Assembly (NCBI GenBank): GCA_005791535.1
Contig: SXWH01000026.1
Location: 1-46,338, forward strand
Direction of reading: 5' to 3'
From: Verrucomicrobiaceae bacterium
GTDB lineage: Bacteria > Verrucomicrobiota > Verrucomicrobiia > Chthoniobacterales > Chthoniobacteraceae
Length of the DNA stretch: 46,338 bases
Part shown: positions 20,001-29,100 of the stretch, in pieces
Position numbering within the stretch: the stretch's first letter is position 1
Layout of the letters: every line of letters begins with the position of its first letter
Position numbers and translations under genes: made by a program
The notes under the pieces: generated by a model
What the model saw: the letters and a program-made list of their open reading frames with translations, nothing else
What the model was told of the DNA's origin: nothing
Databases searched by the model: none

Positions 20001-23000
20001 AAGGCGAACCGCTCCTCGAAGCCAGGCAAAGCCGCACCGGCACCCACGCCGATTCGGACGAACCCGACGACATCGGCGCCTGCTCCCCGTGCGCACGGAC
20101 CATTCCGTGGAATTGACCGAACCTCGACCACGCTCACGCCGGAGCAGGAGGCGCATATTTCCGAACTTCTCGCCCGTTACGTCGCGAAGACGGCGGCATC
20201 GAAAGCGTACACCGCAAAGCATCGCCCGCACCTCGCAGACCCGCGGGCGGTCACCGGCTTCCGACGGGAGTGGAAGGAGTCTGTCTATCCACTCATCTGC
20301 GACCGCTCGGAAGGCTCGAAATTGTGGGATGCCGACGGGAACGAATACACGGACATCACGCTCGGTTTCGGACAGATTCTTTTCGGCCACCGGCCGCCTT
20401 GGCTTGTTGATGCGTTAAAGCGGCAGCTCGACTCCGGGATCGAGATCGGGCCGACATCGTCGCTCGCAGGTGTGCTCGCGGAGCGGCTCGGTCGTTACCT
20501 TGGTCTGGAGCGTGTCGCATTTTGTAATACCGGCAGCGAGGCCGTTGCCGCGGCGTTGCGCGTCAGCCGCACGGTAACCGGACGCGACCGCGTGGTGGTC
20601 TTCGGCGGCGCTTATCACGGGATTTTCGACGAAGTGCTTTTCCGTCCTGGTCCGGCTCCAATCGCCCCCGGCATTCCACAGAGCGCTGTGCAGAATCTCG
20701 TCGTGCTTGATTACGGCAGCGACGATGCGCTGGCGTGGCTGCGGGCCAATTGCGCCGACGTAGCCGCGATTCTGGTGGAGTCGGTTCAGAGCCGTAATCC
20801 GGGGCTCGCACCGCGCGAGTTTCTCCACGAACTTCGCGGCATCGCGACTGAGAACGGAGCCGCGCTGATTTTCGACGAGATCGTAACCGGTTTCCGTGTT
20901 GCGCCCGGCGGGGCGCAGGAATACTTCGGCGTGAAGGCGGACATCGCCACCTACGGCAAGATCATCGGCGGCGGTATCCCGATTGGAATTGTTGGCGGCA
21001 AACGCGAGTACCTCGACGCACTCGATGGCGGTGATTGGAAGTATGGCGACGAATCATTCCCGGAAATCGGCGTCACCTTTTTCGCAGGGACGTTCGTTCG
21101 TCACCCGCTGGCGCTCGCGGCCGCGAGTGCGGTCCTTGATGAACTCGAAAAGCGCGGTCCTGAACTGCAGCGCTCGCTTGCAGGAAAAGTGGGCGCATTA
21201 ACCGCGCGAATGAACGCCACGCTCGATTCGTTGGGGATCGGGCTCCGCTGGCAGACCTTCTCGTCGCTTTACTATCTCGCGATTCCGGCGTCGCTGCGCT
21301 ACGCGCCGCTCATCTTCACACACATGCGCCTGCGTGGAATTCACGTCTGGGAAAATCGCCCGTGCTTCCTTTGCGCAGAGCATTCGGACGCTGATCTCGA
21401 TAAGATTGCCACGGCATTTGAGGAGAGTCTCCGCGTCATGGCTGCTGCGGGTTTGCTGGGGCCGATCACAATTTCCGGCAGCTTGGAAACTGCCCCGCTT
21501 TCCGATGCGCAGCAGGAGATTTTCCTCGCCGCACAGCTTGGTGGCGACGCGAGCGTGGCGTTCAATGACACCGTGCGCCTGCGCATTGATGGGGCGATTG
21601 ATTTGCCGCGATTGCGGGTAGCGCTTGGAACAGTAATCGAGCGGCATCCATCGTTGCGTTCCTCGTTCTCGATGGACGGTAAACTCCAGCGTTTCCACCC
21701 GGCGGGTGCGGTGGAAATCGCGACGCTTGCCGCAGCGGACGAAGACGCGGTGCGGCAGGCATTCATCGCGCAATCGGAGGCTCCGTTTGATTTGCAGCAA
21801 GGCCCGCTGTGGCGCGCAACGCTCATCTCGCGCAGCGCGACGGCTCACGAGTTTCTTTTCACAACGCACCATATTGCATGTGACGGCTGGTCGTTCAGCA
21901 TCGTGGCGGTGGAACTTGCCGCAGTTTACTCGGGTCGCGCGCCGCTCTCGGAACCGCTGAGTATCGCGAAGTATAACACGATGAAAGTCGCGGACCAGCA
22001 GTCCGACTCGTTCCTCGCGAGCGAGGCGTGGTGGCTGCGGAAGTTTGCGAGTATCCCTGCGCCGCTCGACCTTCCGACCGATGCTCCGCGTTCTACGCAG
22101 CGTACGTTTCGTGCGGCGACGCGAAGTACTCTGCTTCCGGTGGAAATATGCGAGCCGTTGCGCAAAGTGGCGGCTGCTCACCGCTCCACGCTTTACGCCG
22201 CCCTTTTTACAGGATTCGCGACACTGCTTTCCCGGTTGAGCGGCCAGCGTGAACTCGTGATTGGCATCGCATCGGCCGGGCAGACGGAAATCGAGTCGCC
22301 GCTCGTGGGGCATTGCGTGAACTTTCTCCCGCTGCCTGTCTCGCTTGCGGAATCAGCCACGCTGGCGACCACGCTTCCGCTTCTGAATTCGTTCATCCTC
22401 GACGCCCAGGAGCATCAGAACGTCACGTTCGGAAGGCTGCTGCAAAAGCTGTTGCCGCCGCGCATTCCCGGACGCATCCCGCTTGTCAGCGTGAGCTTCA
22501 ATGTCGACCGTGCGCCCGGTGCGCTTTCGTTTGGTGAAGCGACCGCCGTCTACCTGCCGGCGGAGAAATCCCGCTATCATCTCGAACTCAGCTTCAATCT
22601 CATCGAGGAAGCCGGCGGCTATCGGGTATTCTGTAATTTCAATCGCGACCTTTTCTCTGCCTCCACCATTGAGCGCTGGCTCGGGCATTATGTCCTGCTG
22701 CTCTCGGGTCTCGCCGAAAAGCCGGACGCGCCGCTTGATGGCGTACCGCTTTTGAGCGCCGGCGAGCGCGCGGTGATCGTCGAGCAATGGAACCGCACCT
22801 CACGAGATTACCCGAGCGACCGCGGGCTCAATTCGCTGTTCGAAGAGCAGGCGGCGGCACGGCCGGATGCGATTGCTGTTCAGGATGGCACACGGAGCTT
22901 TACGTATGCCCAGATTGATTCGTGTGCAAACGCTCTAGCGTCGCGGTTGCTCACGCTGGGATTGCCGCCGGGGTCGTTCGTTGGTGTTGCGCTTGAACGT

Positions 23001-25337
23001 TCCGCCGGGCTCATTGTTGCCACGCTCGCGGTCATCAAGGCCGGATTTGCGTACGCACCCATCGATCCGTCATGGCCCGCTGAACGCGTTTCATTCATGG
23101 CTGGCGACCTTGGGTTGCTTGCGGTGATTGCGCCCGCGCCGCTGCCGGGATTGGACGGAGTTCAGACCGTCGGTGTGGATCTGCAGACTCCGACGGGCAG
23201 TGCGAAGCCGCATCCAGAAACGCATGGCGGGTCGGCAGCCTACGTCATTTACACCTCGGGATCCACCGGCAAGCCGAAGGGCGTAGTGGTTCCGCACCGT
23301 GCGGTTTCCCGACTCGTTCTCAATACGGATTATGCACAGCTCACGGCCGAAGATTGCGTGGGGCACGCATCCAATCCTGCTTTTGACGCAGCGACCTTTG
23401 AAATCTGGGGTGCTCTTTTGAATGGTGCGCGCGCAGTCGTGCTGACGAAGGAAACGATGCTCGACCCGTCGCGCCTTGCTACAGCCATTCGTGAGCAGGG
23501 AATTACGGCGCTTTTCATCACGACGGCGCTTTTCAATCAGATTGCCGCGATTGCTCCTTCGACGTTCAAGCCGCTCCGGCACCTTCTATTCGGCGGCGAC
23601 GCCGCAAGCCCGCTGGCGGTCGGACGCGTATTCGAGGACGGCGCTCCGACGCGTCTGTGCAACATTTACGGTCCCACGGAGGTGACGACGTTCGCGACTT
23701 ACCACCGCATCACAACACACCCGCGCGGCGCGGCGATTCCGATTGGCCGACCGATCGCGAATACGATGGCCTACATTCTGGATGAGCGTATGCAGCCTGT
23801 GCCGGTGGGCGTAGCGGGCGAGTTGCTGCTCGGCGGCGATGGGCTTGCAATCGGGTATCACGGTCGTGAAGAGCTTACGGCGGAGAAGTTCGTGTCGAAT
23901 CCTTTCATGCCCGGCCAGCGGCTCCATCGGACTGGCGACCGTGCGAGGTTCCGTCCGGATGGCGCGATCGAGTTTCTCGGCCGTCTCGACGGGCAGATCA
24001 AACTGCGCGGCTTCCGCGTGGAACCCGGCGAGATCGAGGCTACGATTGCGAAGCATCCCGGCGTGCGCGAGGTTGCGGTGAAGGTCTGTGGCTCGGATGC
24101 TGGAGGAAAGTCGCTCGCTGCTTACTTTGTCGGTGCTGCTTACTTTGTCGGTGCTGCTTCCGCCCCGGAACCGTTCGCTCTGCGCGACTTTGTTGCGAGC
24201 CAGCTTCCGGATTACATGGTGCCTTCCGCGTTTATCGCGCTGGACCATCTTCCGATGAATGCGAACGGCAAGGTGGATCGCGCCGCGCTTCCTGAGCCTG
24301 AAACAGCCAACGCTTCCGAGCGCCCGGTGGATTGCACGCCGACGGCGTCCCGCATTGCGACGGTCATGGCATCGGTGCTCCGCCGTGGCGACATTCCGGC
24401 GGACGGTGACTTCTTCCGGCTCGGCGGGCACTCGCTGCTCGCGATGGATCTTCTGGCGCGGCTCAAGGCGGAGTTCGGCGTGGCGATTCCCGCATCGGTG
24501 ATTTTTGAACACGCGACGCCTGCTGCGCTGGGTCGCTATGTGGACGACCGTCGTATTCTCCAGCCTTCGGCTGACACCAAATTCATCGTTCCGATTCAAC
24601 GCGGTGCGCTGGGCGTACGTCCGCTGTTCCTTGTGGCTGGTGGATGGGGCGGTGAAATCGAATTCCTTGTTTACGGTCAGCTCGGTCGCCACATCGGAGA
24701 GCGCCAGCCGATTTACGGGCTGAAGGCCCGCGGAGCTGGTACTGGTGAATCGCCGCACGCGAGTGTCACCGAGATGGCGGCGGACTACATTCGCGAGATC
24801 CGCGCCATCCAGCCGCACGGTCCCTACCTGATTGCCGGCGAGTGTGTCGGCGGAATATGCGCCCATGAAATCGCCTGCCAGCTCCGCGATGCGGGTGAAG
24901 AAGTGGGCATGCTGCTCCTGCTCGACACGAGCACGCCGAATCTTGCGGAACTCGAGGAATATCTCCGGGCCGAGGAGCAAAAGCGGACCGATGAATCCCG
25001 GCCTCCGGGTCTTGCTCAGCGAGTCCGCATGATGCTCGGAGCGGCGGCGCGGCGGATTCTCGGTCACGCCGCGCCCCCCGTTCCAATTCAACATCCGCGC
25101 GGACAGGCGGAATATCCGGTCACGCTCATGCGCCACACGCTGCGCACGTACCGCGGACGGATTTCGATGCTCGTGGACGCGGAAGCCTACGGCTCGCATG
25201 GGAAGCTCGGATGGGACAAAGTCGAAGGCGTGGATCTCGATATCCATGTGCTCCCCGGCACGCATATCACTTACATCCGCGACAACAACGAGGCGGCTGC
25301 TGCGAAGTTGCGCGAGCTTCTGGAGCGGGGCATGTAA
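17091..25337 (+). CDS. Hybrid PKS-NRPS: KS-AT-ACP-aminotransferase-C-A-T-TE
   Basis: A 2748-residue protein. KS (about 8-425): Cys172 in TACSTS, EAHGTATPLGDP, KSNIGH, all intact. AT (about 520-820): Ser617 in GHSVGEY; HAFH (713-716) points to malonyl-CoA. ACP (about 905-967): Ser933 in GFDSL. Class III PLP aminotransferase (about 1010-1450): GGAYHG, DEIVTGFR, and Lys1290 in YGKIIGGG for the PLP Schiff base. C (about 1468-1886): HHIACDG (1593-1599). A (about 1910-2400): TSGSTGKPKG, FDAATFEIW, IYGPTEVT; pocket D-A-F-F-L-G-I-T-F, nearest an isoleucine code. T (about 2420-2483): Ser2448. TE (about 2500-2743): GECVG with Cys2585 as nucleophile and a C-terminal GTHITYIR His. No KR, DH or ER. The KS-AT-ACP-AMT-C-A-T order recalls microcystin McyE and mycosubtilin MycA, which make beta-amino acids. 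It is translationally coupled to the upstream synthetase and ends the assembly line. Confidence 0.95.
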   Translation: MSHSPESLEGIAIVGMAGRFPGARNVAEFWSNLLEGKETLTTLGARSSESGRTYVPRRGLLERPEYFDAAFFGISPREAEVIDPQHRAFLEEAWTALEDASCDPTRYAGAIGVFAGITNNTYWANNVVHHPELIASTGWLTAMMGNEKDYVATRTAYKLNLRGPAISISTACSTSLVAVCQAVQSLLSYGCDMALAGGMSITFPHERGYFYEEGGITSPDGYCRPFDVDAAGTVFSNGGGVVVLKRLADAVADGDRIYAVIKGAALNNDGSNKVSFTAPSVDGHAEVIALAHALAGFEPRSIGYVEAHGTATPLGDPIEIAGLTKAFRAGTDERGFCAIGSVKSNIGHLDAAAGVAGLIKAALVLHHGRIPASLHFTKSNPALQLDESPFAVAATARDWPEGPLPRRAGVSSFGVGGTNAHCVLEEYSNPAPSSPDETSQILVLSARTESALAAAAENLAKTLEQSPGLALGDVAHTLQTCRRAFSCRMAVAASHSAAAINALRGNERRAVVSGRAPAGKPRLVFMFPGQGAQYIGMGVRLAESEPAFRDALTKCAVILRGHLDVGLLELLSDSSDAGAARLRETRYTQPAIFSVSYALSELLRTWGIVPDVMIGHSVGEYVAATIAGVFSLEDALSLVAERARLVQAQPHGAMLAVRAASADLESRLPAGASIAAINGPSLSVVAGPLEIIAAFEKEISAAGIAARRLETSHAFHSAMMEPVVAPLVAAASRVSRNAPQIPILSTVTAKWMTADDATSPEYWARHAREAVRFSPAVAQLVAEEDAVFIECGPGQTLTQLGRQHAKAGRIFASALREELDEITSLHTAVGQLWIGGVEPDWSAIDHRRARLKVSLPTYPFERQRYFAEAPETVESSPVVADVSIDAPIVRVSDSGSPTDDVLGELLAELHKLSGLDFSGASPDLSFTELGFDSLFLTQAAIAINARFGVKVTFRQLLQDLHSPASLAEYIKANRSSKPGKAAPAPTPIRTNPTTSAPAPRAHGPFRGIDRTSTTLTPEQEAHISELLARYVAKTAASKAYTAKHRPHLADPRAVTGFRREWKESVYPLICDRSEGSKLWDADGNEYTDITLGFGQILFGHRPPWLVDALKRQLDSGIEIGPTSSLAGVLAERLGRYLGLERVAFCNTGSEAVAAALRVSRTVTGRDRVVVFGGAYHGIFDEVLFRPGPAPIAPGIPQSAVQNLVVLDYGSDDALAWLRANCADVAAILVESVQSRNPGLAPREFLHELRGIATENGAALIFDEIVTGFRVAPGGAQEYFGVKADIATYGKIIGGGIPIGIVGGKREYLDALDGGDWKYGDESFPEIGVTFFAGTFVRHPLALAAASAVLDELEKRGPELQRSLAGKVGALTARMNATLDSLGIGLRWQTFSSLYYLAIPASLRYAPLIFTHMRLRGIHVWENRPCFLCAEHSDADLDKIATAFEESLRVMAAAGLLGPITISGSLETAPLSDAQQEIFLAAQLGGDASVAFNDTVRLRIDGAIDLPRLRVALGTVIERHPSLRSSFSMDGKLQRFHPAGAVEIATLAAADEDAVRQAFIAQSEAPFDLQQGPLWRATLISRSATAHEFLFTTHHIACDGWSFSIVAVELAAVYSGRAPLSEPLSIAKYNTMKVADQQSDSFLASEAWWLRKFASIPAPLDLPTDAPRSTQRTFRAATRSTLLPVEICEPLRKVAAAHRSTLYAALFTGFATLLSRLSGQRELVIGIASAGQTEIESPLVGHCVNFLPLPVSLAESATLATTLPLLNSFILDAQEHQNVTFGRLLQKLLPPRIPGRIPLVSVSFNVDRAPGALSFGEATAVYLPAEKSRYHLELSFNLIEEAGGYRVFCNFNRDLFSASTIERWLGHYVLLLSGLAEKPDAPLDGVPLLSAGERAVIVEQWNRTSRDYPSDRGLNSLFEEQAAARPDAIAVQDGTRSFTYAQIDSCANALASRLLTLGLPPGSFVGVALERSAGLIVATLAVIKAGFAYAPIDPSWPAERVSFMAGDLGLLAVIAPAPLPGLDGVQTVGVDLQTPTGSAKPHPETHGGSAAYVIYTSGSTGKPKGVVVPHRAVSRLVLNTDYAQLTAEDCVGHASNPAFDAATFEIWGALLNGARAVVLTKETMLDPSRLATAIREQGITALFITTALFNQIAAIAPSTFKPLRHLLFGGDAASPLAVGRVFEDGAPTRLCNIYGPTEVTTFATYHRITTHPRGAAIPIGRPIANTMAYILDERMQPVPVGVAGELLLGGDGLAIGYHGREELTAEKFVSNPFMPGQRLHRTGDRARFRPDGAIEFLGRLDGQIKLRGFRVEPGEIEATIAKHPGVREVAVKVCGSDAGGKSLAAYFVGAAYFVGAASAPEPFALRDFVASQLPDYMVPSAFIALDHLPMNANGKVDRAALPEPETANASERPVDCTPTASRIATVMASVLRRGDIPADGDFFRLGGHSLLAMDLLARLKAEFGVAIPASVIFEHATPAALGRYVDDRRILQPSADTKFIVPIQRGALGVRPLFLVAGGWGGEIEFLVYGQLGRHIGERQPIYGLKARGAGTGESPHASVTEMAADYIREIRAIQPHGPYLIAGECVGGICAHEIACQLRDAGEEVGMLLLLDTSTPNLAELEEYLRAEEQKRTDESRPPGLAQRVRMMLGAAARRILGHAAPPVPIQHPRGQAEYPVTLMRHTLRTYRGRISMLVDAEAYGSHGKLGWDKVEGVDLDIHVLPGTHITYIRDNNEAAAAKLRELLERGM
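24117..24159 (+). repeat. 18-bp in-frame tandem duplication inside the last A domain
   Basis: GCTGCTTACTTTGTCGGT occurs at 24117-24134 and again at 24135-24152, followed by a partial third copy (GCTGCTT). It adds six residues (AAYFVG repeated) in the C-terminal subdomain of the adenylation domain, just after the A8 motif region and before A10. The copies are identical, so the duplication is recent or an assembly artefact. The frame is kept. Confidence 0.9.
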
Positions 25338-25448
25338 CGCGTTCCGGCAGGCGGCGAAACTAACGGTTTTTCCATCGTCGAGGGCGCTTTCTCACGGTCG
25401 CTTCATTTGCCGCGCCAGCGATGCTGACGCACACTGCGCGCGACTCCC

Positions 25449-26132
25449 ATGAAAAGAACAACCAGACTCAACGCGTTCACCCTCATTGAACTCCTCACGG
25501 TGCTTGCGATTCTCGGAATCCTGATGGCCCTCGTCAGTTCTGGAATCATGAATGCGGTGAACCACGCACGCCGGGCGACGGCGACCGTCGCCGTGAAAAA
25601 CATCGCTCATGCTGTGCGGGCCTACTCGATCGATTACGGCAGGTATCCGGCCGTTGCGATGCCGTCGGGACCGGACAACAATCTTTTCGTTATTGTCGGC
25701 GAATCGGAAGCGCTTGCCACATCCGGAAATGCCGGGCTGTTCAACGCTCTGCGTGCGATCCCTTCAGGCGCAAATGAAGGTCACGCGCTGAATCCAAGAC
25801 GGCAGCGATATTTCGAGGGCAATCCTGCGACGAGTTCCCGGCCGCCGCGCGGCGGCTTTGCAGACGGGACTCTTTTCCCGCCCGAACTCGCCGGATGCTA
25901 TCTCGACCCCTGGGGCCGGCAGTACACTGTGATTATGGATGCCGATGGTGATGACTCGCTGAGCCTCGGGCTCATTTACGCGGATCTCGCAGCTCCCGGA
26001 AATGTGCTGCGTCAGAATCCGGCGGTCATCAGTCTTGCGGCGGACGGAATCCGTGGCGCGAAGGGATACGAGGGGTTGCTGGAAAAGCCGGGCGGGATGA
26101 CTCCTCCGGACGATCTCCTTTCATGGCGGTAG
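25449..26132 (+). CDS. Type II secretion/type IV pilin-like pseudopilin
   Basis: A 227-residue protein with a classical prepilin leader: a short basic start (MKRTTRLNA), the cleavage/methylation motif FTLIELL with Glu at +5, and a hydrophobic helix (about 11-33). The residue before the cleavage Phe is Ala, where most prepilins have Gly. The rest is the globular GspG-like part with DPWGRQYTVIMDADGDD, an Asp-rich loop that could bind calcium. Verrucomicrobia encode many such stand-alone pseudopilins, whose role is often unknown. It lies 111 bases after the PKS-NRPS gene; whether it shares that transcript is not clear, and no functional link is evident. It is convergent with the beta-helix gene. 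Confidence 0.88.
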   Translation: MKRTTRLNAFTLIELLTVLAILGILMALVSSGIMNAVNHARRATATVAVKNIAHAVRAYSIDYGRYPAVAMPSGPDNNLFVIVGESEALATSGNAGLFNALRAIPSGANEGHALNPRRQRYFEGNPATSSRPPRGGFADGTLFPPELAGCYLDPWGRQYTVIMDADGDDSLSLGLIYADLAAPGNVLRQNPAVISLAADGIRGAKGYEGLLEKPGGMTPPDDLLSWR

Positions 26133-26159
26133 CCCACGAAGGCCCGCGATCGCAGTTAG

Positions 26160-29100
26160 CTACGGGATTTCCGTAGTGACGATCGCCGTCGTGCGGTCGG
26201 TAAAAGTCGCAATCCACACCACATGTGCAGTGTCGTTGAAACTGCGCGTCACGCCCGCGGTTCCTGTACCCGCTTTCAGCAGCGAAAAACTCTTCACGGT
26301 TTTTCCACTAACAACGTCGCCAGTGCGGAAGATCGTTCTGAGCGTGCCGGTGAAATCAATCGCCCAAACGCCGTTTGCATTGGCGGGAGTGACGCCGCCC
26401 TTTTTGGGAACGAGAGCACCGATAAAAATCGGTCCACGTCCGCCGCCCGCGATCGAAAGCGATGTAAAGGATTTCCATTGGGTGTCAGCCGGTAAATCCG
26501 ATGCCGGTCGTGTTCCGCCCTGCGCGAGCAAAGTTGCGGTTCCACCCGGGGGCTGCCACCACAACGTCTTTGCAGCCGTTCCCTTTGCCGAGCCTCCCTT
26601 CAGCGTCGCACTGAACGCCAGTCCGCCATCATTCCCAACCACCGGATCGCCGAGCGTGGAGAAAACCGTGCCGGAAATTGCGGGACCGCCGATACGGGCG
26701 ATCGCTGTGTGAGGTCCTGATGCCGCGGCTCTCGTGAAGATGCCCTTGTTATCCGTTTTAGTAATGCCGCCCTGACCGATGGTCAGTTGAGCGAGAAATG
26801 CGCTGCTTTGATCCGCCGCGAGAGCTGGCAGACCGATCGTCGCAAACGTAGCACCTGCGATGTCCGGACCGCCATTTCCGGGCTGGGCGGTGATTGCAAT
26901 GACTGTCGGATTCGCGACGTTTGAAGAATCAATAGCGAGCACCGCCTGTGTGCGATCGGTGAACTGCACAAGCGCCATTACACGCACCCCGCCGGCGGCA
27001 TTGGGCACAATCCAACCGCGGCCCTGACCGGGTGACGATACGCTCGGAAGAAATGCCGTGAGACTGGAAATGACACGCCCGCTCGGAAGGGTCTGCCCTT
27101 CCCGCAACGCAGGGATGAGAGGGCCGGCGCCATCTTTGATCCAGATTCCCATGTCGTTTGCGGCACTAACCGGCTTAACGGTTCCCGTCCCGCTCGCGAG
27201 TTGTGCGAGGATTGCAGTGTGGCGCCCGGAAATATCCACGTTCTTGAACGCCTTGAACTTCGCGCCATCGGGAGTGCCCGTTGTTCCGGAAAGTGCGGCG
27301 ATCACGAGCGGCCCGCCCGGCGTCAGATTCCGCACAACTGCAGCTCCCGGCGTTCCCGGTGCGCCGGCAATCGCCACGATGGACGCGGTCATTCCGCCAT
27401 CGGCCGGAGGTTCGGTGAAGCGCACATACCGCGAGCCGGTGAATGGCGATGGACCGCCGACGATGCCCAGGCACTTGGAGCCGGTGAACAAGCCGATGCC
27501 CTTCTGCCCGGAGCCACTTTTCCAATTCGCGAGAAATGCAAGCGCACCCGTGTCGTCGATGGAGGGTGTAAAAAATGACGTGAGCACCGCATCCGAAGGG
27601 AGGCTGTTTGTTCCCGCTCCCGGAGCTGGCTCACCGCTGCCAATCGCCTTCGTGGTGACCGGCGCAGCGGGGCGGACAAGGACATCGAATGTGACATCCC
27701 GCGAATTACCGGCGGCATCCCGCGCTGTCATCGTGACCGGGACTGTTCCTTGCGATATCGCAGTACCGGGCGCGGGCGTTTGGGTGACCTCGGTGACGCC
27801 CACGAGATCCGATGCAATTACCTGCGTTCTGTAATCAGCCAGCAAACCCGCAGCGACCAGCACCGGGGAAAAATCGCCGCCAATTTGAGGAGCAATCGTG
27901 TCGCGAACCCGAACCAGGAAACTTCCGTTTGTCGTCGTGCCGTCCGAATCCGTGGCCGACGCATTCACCGTGTGCTCCCCGATTGCAAATACCGAGCCGC
28001 TTGGCGGCGTGACCGTGGGAACCAGCGCGCCGTCCTCGGGATCCGCAGCGGTGACGCTGAACGTGACTGCCGTACCTGCCGGTGAAGTCGCCTCGACAAC
28101 CACTGGAACGAATGGAACGCGGACAGTTGGCGGCGTATTTCTGCGGACGACTACCGTGTAGGTCCGGGTGGCGACTCCATTCTGCGCAGTCACTTTGACA
28201 GTGACGGTATTGTCCCCAACGGCGAGAGGAACCTGGTTGCTTGCATGGCCGGAAACGACGGCCGCGCCATTCACCTCAATCGTAGAGTTCGGACGGAAAG
28301 TGGACGGCGTAAATGTGATCGTGGCCGTCGAATTCGGGACGCGGAAATTGTAGTTCGCCACCGCGGAATCGAATGCCGGAGAAAGTGTGCCAGCCGATGG
28401 AACGAGACCGGTGAGATTCGCGTTTGCGCTTGGGAAGAACTCGTCTGCGCCGGGGTCGGGCGGCAGATTTCTGGCGTTTCCGTCGATATCAGTGGTGACC
28501 TCGGCCAGAGCGATGCCGTTTCCAACGAGCGGCGAACTTTCCGATGCGAGATGAGGATCCGAGGCAGACACAAACGGCGGCGCAACATTGATCGACGTCG
28601 CATCAATCCCGGTGGCGGCCTGCCAGTCAGCGAAAGACGTTCGGGAGGAAGTCGCAGTGACGCCGATCGCGTATTCTCCGGGGCCGGACCCCTCCGAAAA
28701 GAGAACGTTCCGGTCTGAAATCACGCCTGCGTAGGGTGGCGGAGCATTCAGAAAAATCGAACACAGTCGGAGCGTGGCACCGGTGTTTCCGGTCTGCGTA
28801 TTGACGAAGATATTGTTTCGCAAATCGAGCGCCGGAGGAACTGCGGCGTTCGTGATCGCAAGCGCGGCCGAAATCTGAGTCGCAGTGGGCGCACCGGAAA
28901 TCGCGCCCTGCATGGACGCCGTGTTGTGGTACACCTTTGTCGGAGCATCTCCGCCACCGAGAAGAATAGCCGCGGCGATCCGGCTCCCGGCCGCGTTCGA
29001 TGCAACGCCGGAAATCATGTTGTTTGAAATGATTGATGTTCCGGAGTCGGCACGGCCGAGCGCGATGCCCGTGGCGGAAAGTCCGTTCGATTGCGTAACT

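Noticed and set aside
23586..25265. Long minus-strand open frame (559 codons) opposite the A-T-TE part of the PKS-NRPS
   Set aside because: Arg/His-rich translation without recognisable motifs; explained by the third-position GC bias of the sense gene.
26160..26176. CTACGG-GATTT-CCGTAG inverted repeat over the beta-helix stop codon
   Set aside because: No T-run in the direction of transcription and part of the arms is coding; too weak to call a terminator.
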